Below are positions 58,057 to 64,000 of a stretch of DNA of 64,000 bases, one piece after another. Below the pieces are notes generated by a model. The model was not told where the DNA came from. It made no database searches and saw only the letters and a list, made by a program, of their open reading frames with translations. This DNA is from Modestobacter muralis (GTDB taxonomy: Bacteria; Actinomycetota; Actinomycetes; Mycobacteriales; Geodermatophilaceae), in the NCBI RefSeq assembly GCF_010682105.1, contig NZ_JAAGWH010000052.1, positions 42,390 through 106,389 on the forward strand, given 5' to 3'. Positions within the stretch are counted from its first letter, which is position 1. The number at the start of each line of letters is the position of its first letter. A program made the position numbers and the translations under genes.

Positions 58057-59336
58057 CCGCCCCCTTCGACGCCATCGACGTCATCCGGGCCAAGCGGGAC
58101 GGCGTGGGCCTGAGCGCCGAGCAGATCCGCTGGGTGATCGGCGCCTACACCGCGGGGCAGGTGCCCCACGAGCAGATGAGCGCGCTGCTGATGGCCGTCT
58201 TCTTCTGCGGCATGTCCCCCGACGAACTGGCCGTGTGGACGCAGTCGATGATCGACTCCGGCGTCCGCAAGGACCTCACCTCGCTGGGCCGCCCGACCGC
58301 CGACAAGCACTCCACCGGCGGGGTCGGCGACAAGATCACCCTCCCGCTCGCCCCGCTGGTCGCGGCCTGCGGGGTCGCGGTGCCGCAGCTGTCCGGCCGC
58401 GGGCTGGGCCACACCGGCGGCACGCTGGACAAGCTGGAGGCGGTCCCCGGTTGGCGGGCCGACGTGCACGAGGACGCCTACCTGGCCCAGTTGCGCGACG
58501 TGGGCGCGGTCATCTGCGCCGCTGGCAACGACCTCGCCCCGGCCGACAAGCTGCTCTACGCGCTGCGCGACGTCACCGGCACGGTCGAGTCGATCCCGCT
58601 CATCGCCAGCTCGATCATGAGCAAGAAGATCGCCGAGGGCGCCGACGCGCTGGTGCTGGACGTCAAGACCGGCTCCGGTGCCTTCATGCGCGACCCGGAC
58701 GACGCCCGCACCCTGGCCCGCACGATGGTCGGGCTGGGCGAGGCGGCCGGGGTGCGCACCGTCGCCCTGGTCACCGCGATGGACCGCCCGCTGGGCCGCA
58801 GTGCCGGCAACGCCGTCGAGGTGGCCGAGTCGGTCGAGGTGCTCGCCGGTGGCGGCCCCGCCGACGTCGTCGAGCTCACCCTGGCGCTGGCCCGGGAGAT
58901 GCTCGCCGGGGTCGGGCGCACCGACGTCGACCCCGCCGACGCCCTGGCCGACGGCCGCGCGATGGACGTGTGGCGCCGGATGATCAGCGCCCAGGGCGGC
59001 GACCCCGACGCCCCGCTGCCGCAGCCGGCCGAGCGGCACGTGGTCACCGCCCCGGCGACCGGCACGCTCACCCGGCTGGACGCCTACGCCCTGGGCGTGG
59101 CCGCCTGGCGGCTGGGCGCGGGCCGGGCGCGCAAGGAGGACCCGGTGTCGGCCGCGGCCGGCGTCGTGTGGACCGCGGGGGTGGGGGAGCAGGTCACCGC
59201 CGGGCAGCCCCTGCTGGAGCTGCAGACCGACGACCCGGCCCGCATCCCCCGTGCCCTGGAGGCGCTGGAGGGGGCGATCGGCGTCGACACCGACGACGTC
59301 CCGCTGCCCCTGGTCCTGGACCGCATCACCGCCTGA
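58053..59336 (+). CDS. deoA: Thymidine phosphorylase
   Basis: A 427-residue enzyme that splits thymidine (and often other pyrimidine nucleosides) by phosphorolysis. Motifs are RPTADKHSTGGVGDKITLPL, LSGRGLGHTGGTLDKLEAVPG, LIASSIMSKKIAEGADALVLDVKTGSGAFM and the C-terminal PYNP domain with GARRKEDPV-like GRARKEDPVSAAAGV. The length is normal. A composite palindrome starts one base after the stop. Confidence 0.96.
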   Translation: MTAPFDAIDVIRAKRDGVGLSAEQIRWVIGAYTAGQVPHEQMSALLMAVFFCGMSPDELAVWTQSMIDSGVRKDLTSLGRPTADKHSTGGVGDKITLPLAPLVAACGVAVPQLSGRGLGHTGGTLDKLEAVPGWRADVHEDAYLAQLRDVGAVICAAGNDLAPADKLLYALRDVTGTVESIPLIASSIMSKKIAEGADALVLDVKTGSGAFMRDPDDARTLARTMVGLGEAAGVRTVALVTAMDRPLGRSAGNAVEVAESVEVLAGGGPADVVELTLALAREMLAGVGRTDVDPADALADGRAMDVWRRMISAQGGDPDAPLPQPAERHVVTAPATGTLTRLDAYALGVAAWRLGAGRARKEDPVSAAAGVVWTAGVGEQVTAGQPLLELQTDDPARIPRALEALEGAIGVDTDDVPLPLVLDRITA

Positions 59337-59337
59337 C

Positions 59338-59397
59338 GAAGGACCCCCTCGCCCCCCAATCACTCGCAGGCTCGCGGCGGGACCCTGCGAGGGGGCC
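59338..59397 (+). repeat. Composite palindromic element after deoA
   Basis: The outer arms CCCCCTCGC and GCGAGGGGG pair perfectly but differ in sequence from the purH and mdh arms; the inner CACTCGCAGGCTCGCGGCGG matches them. It therefore shows a compensated arm change relative to those copies. It ends 28 bases before the next gene. Confidence 0.75.
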
Positions 59398-59425
59398 ACA
59401 GGGGCGAGGAGGACACTGTCGCCCC

Positions 59426-60328
59426 GTGACCCGAACGCCCGCTGCGACCGTTCCCGGCGCGGTGCACCCGTCGACGCCGCTGGACCCGGACGCCGCCATC
59501 TCGGTGCGCGGCCTGGTCCGCCGCTACGGCGACCGCAACGCCGTGGACGGCGTGGACCTCGACATCCGGCGCGGGGAGATCTTCGCGCTGCTGGGCCCCA
59601 ACGGCGCCGGCAAGACCACCATCGTGGAGATCCTGGAGGGTCACCGCCGGCGTGACGGGGGCGAGGTGCGGGTGCTCGGCGTCGACCCGGCCACCGGTGA
59701 CCGGCGCTGGAAGTCCGACATCGGGATCGTGCTGCAGTCCGGCGCCGGGGACAGCCAGCTCAGCTGCATCGAGCTGCTGCGCGCGCAGGCCGCCTACTTC
59801 CCCGACCCGCGCGACCCCGCCGAGGTGCTCGACCTGGTCGGGCTGACCGAGAAGGCCGGCGCCCGGGGCCGCACGCTCTCCGGTGGCCAGCGCCGCCGGC
59901 TCGACGTCGCCCTCGGCATCGTGGGGCGGCCGCGGCTGCTGTTCCTGGACGAGCCGACCACCGGGTTCGACCCCGAGGCGCGCCGGCAGTTCTGGTCGCT
60001 GATCCGCTCCCTGCGCGAGCTCGGGACGACGATGCTGCTGACCACCCACTACCTGGACGAGGCCGAGGAGCTGGCCGACCGGGTCGGGGTCATCGCCCGC
60101 GGCCGGCTGGTCGAGGTCGCCGTCCCCGCCGAGCTGGGCGGGCGGGGGACCGCGCCGGCGGTCGTGCACTGGACCGAGGACGGCGCCCGGCGGTCGGCGG
60201 AGACTGCCACCCCGACTGCGTTCGTCGCCGCGCTGGCCGCCCGGTTCCCCGGCGAGGTGCCCGACCTGGCCGTGGCCCGCCCGACCCTCGAGGACGTCTA
60301 CCTGCGCATGATCGGCGACCCGGCATGA
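59426..60328 (+). CDS. ABC-2 type transporter ATP-binding protein
   Basis: A 300-residue ATPase. It has ALLGPNGAGKTTIVEILEG (Walker A), VLQSGAGDSQLSC (Q loop), LSGGQRRRLDVALGIVG (signature), LLFLDEPTTGFDP (Walker B) and LLTTHYLDEAEELADRV (H loop), typical of DrrA/CcmA-like exporters. The C-terminal 70 residues are not in the fold and are acidic/alanine-rich. The GTG overlaps nothing upstream and has GACACT eight bases ahead. It is coupled to the permease by a four-base overlap. The substrate is unknown. Confidence 0.88.
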   Translation: MTRTPAATVPGAVHPSTPLDPDAAISVRGLVRRYGDRNAVDGVDLDIRRGEIFALLGPNGAGKTTIVEILEGHRRRDGGEVRVLGVDPATGDRRWKSDIGIVLQSGAGDSQLSCIELLRAQAAYFPDPRDPAEVLDLVGLTEKAGARGRTLSGGQRRRLDVALGIVGRPRLLFLDEPTTGFDPEARRQFWSLIRSLRELGTTMLLTTHYLDEAEELADRVGVIARGRLVEVAVPAELGGRGTAPAVVHWTEDGARRSAETATPTAFVAALAARFPGEVPDLAVARPTLEDVYLRMIGDPA

Positions 60329-61143
60329 CCACCAGCACCGAGCACCGTCCGCTGCCGTCGCTGCTCAGCGTCTGCCGCACCCGGGCGGGGGTGGAGCTCA
60401 AGGAGTTCTTCCGGCAGCGCGAGTCCGTCGTCTTCACGCTGTTCTTCCCGGTCATCCTGCTGCTGGCCCTGGGCGCGATCCTGGACTACGACCTGGGCTC
60501 CGGGGTCGACTTCCCGCAGTACTTCATGGCCGGGATCATCGCCGTCGGCATCTTCGGCGCCAGCCTGCAGAACATGGCGATCCACATCGCCGGTGAGCGG
60601 TCCGACGGCACGCTGAAGAGCCTGTCCGGGACGCCGATGCCCAAGAGCGCCTACTTCATCGGCAAGGTCGTCCAGGTGCTCGCGGTCGCCGTCGCGACCA
60701 TCGTGATCCTGCTGCTCATCGGCGTCTTCGTGTACGGCATCGAGCTGCCCACCGGCAGGGACTGGCTGACCTTCGCCTGGGTCGCGGCGCTGGGGGCCGC
60801 GGCCTGCACGCTGCTGGGCATCACCGTCTCCACGCTGGCCCGCAACAGCCGTTCGGCCTCGGCGACGGTCACCCCGATCGCGCTGGTGCTGGAGTTCATC
60901 TCCGGGGTGTTCCTGCCCTTCGACCAGGTGCCCACCTGGCTGCAGACGATCGCCTCGCTGTTCCCGCTCAAGTGGATGGCGCAGGGCCTGCGCTCGGTCT
61001 TCCTGCCCGACGAGCTCGCCCTGCGCGAGCCGGCCGGGTCCTTCGAGCTGGGCCGGGTCGCGCTCGTGCTGGGCCTGTGGTGCGTCGTGGGCCTGGTGCT
61101 GTGCGTGCGCACGTTCCGCTGGCAGGAGCGCGGCGACACCTGA
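60325..61143 (+). CDS. ABC-2 type transporter permease
   Basis: A 272-residue membrane protein with six hydrophobic segments. The first follows a cytoplasmic amphipathic region RTRAGVELKEFFRQRESVV; others are LFFPVILLLALGAIL, YFMAGIIAVGIFGASLQN, VVQVLAVAVATIVILLLIG, LGAAACTLLGITVSTLA and LGLWCVVGLVLCV. SGVFLPFDQVPTWLQTIASLFPLKWM is the ABC2_membrane signature region near the end. It forms an exporter with the ATPase upstream. Confidence 0.88.
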   Translation: MTTSTEHRPLPSLLSVCRTRAGVELKEFFRQRESVVFTLFFPVILLLALGAILDYDLGSGVDFPQYFMAGIIAVGIFGASLQNMAIHIAGERSDGTLKSLSGTPMPKSAYFIGKVVQVLAVAVATIVILLLIGVFVYGIELPTGRDWLTFAWVAALGAAACTLLGITVSTLARNSRSASATVTPIALVLEFISGVFLPFDQVPTWLQTIASLFPLKWMAQGLRSVFLPDELALREPAGSFELGRVALVLGLWCVVGLVLCVRTFRWQERGDT

Positions 61144-61176
61144 CCGCCCGTGGTCGGCCCCTCGCGCGGCGGTCAG

Positions 61177-61182
61177 TACGGT
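61177..61182 (+). promoter_or_regulatory. Candidate -10 hexamer for leaderless add
   Basis: TACGGT lies six bases before the add ATG; no ribosome binding site precedes it. Confidence 0.45.
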
Positions 61183-61188
61183 TCCGGC

Positions 61189-62265
61189 ATGGCACTCCCG
61201 CTCACCGCCGAGACCCTCGCCCGCGCGCCCAAGGTGCTGCTGCACGACCACCTGGACGGCGGGCTGCGCCCGCAGACGGTCATCGAGCTGGCCGACGAGG
61301 CCGGCTACCGTGACCTGCCGGCCGACGAGCCGGAGGCGCTGGGGCGCTGGTTCCGGGAGTCCGCCGACTCCGGGTCGCTGGAGCGCTACCTGGAGACGTT
61401 CGCGCACACCGTCGCGGTGATGCAACGGCCCGAGGCCGTGCAGCGGGTGGCGCGGGAGTGCGCGCTCGACCTCGCCGCTGACGGGGTCGTCTACGCCGAG
61501 GTGCGGATGGCCCCCGAGCTGCTGACCACCGGCGGGATGTCGCTGGACGAGGTCGTGGAGGCCATGCTCGACGGCTACGCGCAGGGCAGCCGGGAGGCCG
61601 CCGAGGCCGGGCACCCGATCGTCGTCGGCACGCTGCTGTGCGCCATGCGCCAGGCCGACCGCTGGGTCGAGGTCGCCGAGCAGGTCGTGGAGCGCCGCGG
61701 CGAGGGCGTGGTCGGTTTCGACCTGGCCGGACCCGAGGACGGGTTCCCGCCGGACCGGATCCCCGAGGCGATCGCCGTCCTGGACCGGGCCGACGCGCAC
61801 CGCACGATCCACGCCGGGGAGGCCGCCGGCATCGACTCGATCGTCGCCGCCCTGGACGGCGCCCGGGCCGAGCGGCTGGGTCACGGCGTCCGGATCGCCG
61901 ACCAGGTGCCCGTCGACGGCCCGCTGGGCCCGGTGGCCGAGCGTGTGCGCGACGAGCAGGTCACCCTCGAGGTCGCGCCGTCGTCGAACGTGCAGACCGG
62001 CGCGTACCCCTCGCTGGCCGAGCACCCGGTCGACCGGCTGCACCGGGCGGGCTTCGCCGTCACGCTGAACACCGACAACCGGCTGATGAGCGGGGTGTCG
62101 GCGACCAGCGAGCTCACCGACGTGGCGCGCACCTTCGGCTGGGGCTGGGACGAGGTGCAGACCGTGGCCGAGCGGGCGCTGCGCGCCGGGTTCGCCGACG
62201 ACGCGGTGCGGGCCCGGATCGCCACCGAGGTGCTCCGGCCCCGCTTCGACGCGCTGCGCGCCTGA
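61189..62265 (+). CDS. add: Adenosine deaminase
   Basis: A 358-residue zinc hydrolase that converts adenosine to inosine. The first zinc ligands are in LLHDHLDGGLRPQTVIEL, and IHAGEAAG, ERLGHGVRIAD and LNTDNRLMSGVS supply the other ligands and the catalytic residues. The length is normal. In M. tuberculosis add (Rv3313c) also follows deoA and cdd. A frame start at 61150 is possible, but ATG 61189 is leaderless after TACGGT and gives the family N-terminus. Confidence 0.95.
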   Translation: MALPLTAETLARAPKVLLHDHLDGGLRPQTVIELADEAGYRDLPADEPEALGRWFRESADSGSLERYLETFAHTVAVMQRPEAVQRVARECALDLAADGVVYAEVRMAPELLTTGGMSLDEVVEAMLDGYAQGSREAAEAGHPIVVGTLLCAMRQADRWVEVAEQVVERRGEGVVGFDLAGPEDGFPPDRIPEAIAVLDRADAHRTIHAGEAAGIDSIVAALDGARAERLGHGVRIADQVPVDGPLGPVAERVRDEQVTLEVAPSSNVQTGAYPSLAEHPVDRLHRAGFAVTLNTDNRLMSGVSATSELTDVARTFGWGWDEVQTVAERALRAGFADDAVRARIATEVLRPRFDALRA

Positions 62266-62312
62266 GGGAGGACCCCGTCCGCCCGCTCGCGGCGGGCCCC
62301 TCACGAGGGAGC
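62266..62312 (+). repeat. Short degenerate composite palindrome after add
   Basis: GGAGGACCCCGTCCG follows the stop at once, with CCCGCTCGCGGCGGG as inner stem and TCACGAGGGAGCC at the end. It is a shorter, degenerate relative of the other copies. Confidence 0.5.
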
Positions 62313-62348
62313 CTGATCACACGGGAATCATCTGGGGCCCCGCACTGC

Positions 62349-62525
62349 TAGCCTGGGTGTGCCGGCGCGTGCCGGTCATCCTCCCGGGCGGTCCTGTCCG
62401 GGCACAGCGCATCCGTGCAGATCAACGCGTCGACGACGACGGCCGCGATCACCAGTGTGGACGCCGGGTCACCCGGCGGTCAGCATCACCACGGGACGCG
62501 CACCGATCCGTATCGGAGTCCCCGC
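62349..62525 (+). promoter_or_regulatory. Promoter and long 5' leader of the DEAD-box helicase gene
   Basis: A -10-like TAGCCT lies at 62349-62354, implying a leader of about 165 bases. Stems visible in it include CCGGCGCGTGCCGG (62362-62375), CCCGGGCGGTCCTGTCCGGG, and CCGGGTCACCCGG. Long structured leaders are known for RNA helicase genes under cold or autoregulatory control; here that is inference. Confidence 0.4.
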
Positions 62526-64000
62526 TTGTCCTCGTTCGACTCTGTCGACACCCAGAACACCCCCCAGAACGACTCGACCGCCCCCGAGGCCGTCGTGGAG
62601 ACCCAGGTCTCCGAGATCGAGGCCCCTGAGGCCGAGGTCGCCCCCGAGCCCACCGGCCCGACCTTCGCCCAGCTGGGCCTGCCTCAGCCGCTGGTCACCG
62701 CGCTGGAGCGCAAGGGCATCCGCCACCCGTTCGCCATCCAGACCTCCGCCCTGCCGGACGCCCTCGCCGGGCGCGACGTGCTGGGCAAGGCCGCCACCGG
62801 CTCGGGCAAGACGCTGGCCTTCGGCCTGCCGCTGCTCGCCCGCCTCGGCGCCGAGCCGGGTCAGGGTCGCCGCGCACCGCGCGGGCTGATCCTGGTCCCG
62901 ACCCGCGAGCTGGCCCAGCAGGTGCACGACAACCTGGCCCCCCTCGGTCAGTCGATGGGCGTGCAGCTCGCGGCCGTCTACGGCGGCGCCTCGATGTACC
63001 GCCAAATCCAGCAGCTCCGCCGCGGCGTCGACGTCCTCATCGCCACCCCGGGCCGGCTGCAGGACCTGATCAACCAGGGTGAGACCACCCTGGCCGAGGT
63101 CGTCGTCTCCGTCATCGACGAGGCCGACTTCATGTCCGACCTCGGCTTCCTGCCGGTGGTCAAGGAGCTCCTCGACCAGACCCGCCCCGACGGCCAGCGC
63201 CTGCTCTTCTCGGCGACGCTGGACGGCGAGGTCGACACCCTGGTCCGCCGCTACCTGAAGGACCCGGCGCGCCACGAGGTCGCCAAGGCCGAGGACTCCG
63301 GTCCCCAGGCCGAGCACCTGGCCTACAGCGTGTCCTTCCCGGACAAGCTGAAGATCGCCGAGGCGATGGCTGCCCGTCCGGGCCGGATCATCATCTTCGT
63401 GCGCACCCAGCACGGCGCGGACCGGCTCGCGGAGAACCTGCAGCACGCCGGCATCAACGCCGAGCCCATCCACGGTGGACTGCCGCAGGCAGCCCGTCGT
63501 CGGGCGCTGGAGGCCTTCACCGACGCCCGCAGCCCGGTGCTCGTTGCCACCGACGTCGCCGCCCGCGGCATCCACGTGGACGACGTGTCGCTGGTCCTGC
63601 ACTACGACCCGCCGGCAGACCACAAGACCTACCTGCACCGCTCCGGCCGCACCGCGCGCGCCGGTGCCGCGGGTGTCGTCGTCTCGCTGCTGCTGCCCGA
63701 CCAGGTGGGACAGGCCAAGCGCCGGTTCCGCCAGGCCAAGCTCGACCCGCCCGTGTCCCGGATCCGTCCGGGCGACGCGCCGATCACCGAGCTGGTGGCC
63801 GGCGGCACGTTCGTCGAGCCGATCGTCCGTCCGGCGCGCTCCTCGAGCCGTCCGGCCGGTGCCTCCGGTGGGCGTCGTCCCTCCGGTGACCGTCCGGGTG
63901 GGTACCGCTCCGGTGGTGCCCCCCGTCGTCCCGCCGGCGACCGCGATCGCTCGTACGGAGACCGCCCCTCGGGCGAGCGCTCCTACGGCGACCGGGATCG
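62526..64000 (+). CDS. DEAD-box ATP-dependent RNA helicase, truncated by window end
   Basis: 491 codons are visible with no stop. The acidic N-terminus (about 1-45) is followed by the Q motif (TFAQLGLPQPLVTALERKG, ... AIQTSALP), I ATGSGKT near residue 90, Ia PTRELAQQ, Ib TPGRL, II DEAD in VIDEADFMSDLGF near 198, III SATL, IV IIFVRTQ, V ATDVAARGIHVDDV and VI HRSGRTARAG near 373. The tail from about 435 is Arg/Gly/Ser-rich with GDRPSGERSYGDRD-like repeats, typical of RNA-binding C-termini. TTG 62526 has GGAG seven bases upstream. Expected role: ribosome assembly or RNA turnover at low temperature. Confidence 0.92.
   Translation, partial: MSSFDSVDTQNTPQNDSTAPEAVVETQVSEIEAPEAEVAPEPTGPTFAQLGLPQPLVTALERKGIRHPFAIQTSALPDALAGRDVLGKAATGSGKTLAFGLPLLARLGAEPGQGRRAPRGLILVPTRELAQQVHDNLAPLGQSMGVQLAAVYGGASMYRQIQQLRRGVDVLIATPGRLQDLINQGETTLAEVVVSVIDEADFMSDLGFLPVVKELLDQTRPDGQRLLFSATLDGEVDTLVRRYLKDPARHEVAKAEDSGPQAEHLAYSVSFPDKLKIAEAMAARPGRIIIFVRTQHGADRLAENLQHAGINAEPIHGGLPQAARRRALEAFTDARSPVLVATDVAARGIHVDDVSLVLHYDPPADHKTYLHRSGRTARAGAAGVVVSLLLPDQVGQAKRRFRQAKLDPPVSRIRPGDAPITELVAGGTFVEPIVRPARSSSRPAGASGGRRPSGDRPGGYRSGGAPRRPAGDRDRSYGDRPSGERSYGDRD

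Noticed and set aside
59426..61143. ABC-2 exporter as an antibiotic resistance or biosynthesis marker
   Set aside because: The ATPase resembles DrrA-like proteins in general motifs only; no biosynthetic genes are nearby, and it stands within a nucleoside salvage cluster.

Overview
The window is very GC-rich (roughly three quarters G+C), uses GTG starts freely and contains actinobacterial markers: a WhiB3/WhiD protein, a BldM-type regulator, DUF5319, GuaB3, DUF3017, a PerM-like DUF6350 protein and a GroEL1 with a histidine-rich tail. Gene order is that of a non-mycobacterial high-GC actinomycete. A member of Geodermatophilaceae (Blastococcus, Geodermatophilus or Modestobacter) is my best guess. 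That is an inference from content and style; no marker in the window fixes the genus.

Layout. (1) 1-18.4 kb: a conserved housekeeping block parallel to the Mycobacterium tuberculosis Rv3423c-Rv3396c region. It runs acpS end, nnrD, alr, alpha/beta hydrolase, uracil-DNA glycosylase, tsaE-tsaB-rimI-tsaD (tRNA t6A), a convergent methyltransferase, CIRCE-groES-groEL1, whiB3, bldM, DUF5319, guaB-guaB3-guaA. An AbiEi/DUF559-type gene occupies the place where sigD lies in mycobacteria. (2) 18.5-24.6 kb: an envelope-stress-like cluster (three PspC-domain proteins, one of them a histidine kinase with its LuxR-type partner), then a secreted acetamidase/formamidase-family protein and a PIG-L deacetylase. 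(3) 24.6-40.8 kb: a block parallel to Rv0948c-Rv0957 and beyond. It runs chorismate mutase, pcrA, VOC protein, M23 peptidase, lipase, sucCD, two membrane proteins, purN-purH, pentapeptide protein, folD, DUF3017, mdh. (4) 40.9-51.9 kb: icd, a second AbiEi/DUF559 gene between two related palindromes, a CAP-domain protein, a CNNM transporter, galE, an aromatic/histidinol-phosphate aminotransferase, trpS, a 2'-5' RNA ligase-like protein, YihY and a D,D-carboxypeptidase. (5) 52.2-62.3 kb: a nucleoside uptake and salvage cluster (BMP lipoprotein, ATPase, two permeases, cdd, deoA, ABC-2 exporter pair, add). (6) 62.3-64 kb: a DEAD-box RNA helicase with a long leader, cut by the window end.

How the genes work together. 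The window covers central metabolism (sucCD, mdh, icd), purine synthesis and salvage (purN, purH, guaB, guaA, deoA, cdd, add), t6A tRNA modification, protein folding and developmental regulation. I see no prophage, CRISPR array, rRNA or tRNA.

The most notable non-coding structure is: a family of about 60-bp composite palindromes placed immediately after stop codons, whose outer arms change in a compensated way from copy to copy; a candidate leaderless leader peptide plus hairpin attenuator ahead of chorismate mutase; paired repeats around both AbiEi/DUF559 genes; and many apparently leaderless starts with a TANNNT-like hexamer 6-8 nt upstream, two of them overlapping the stop codon of the preceding gene.
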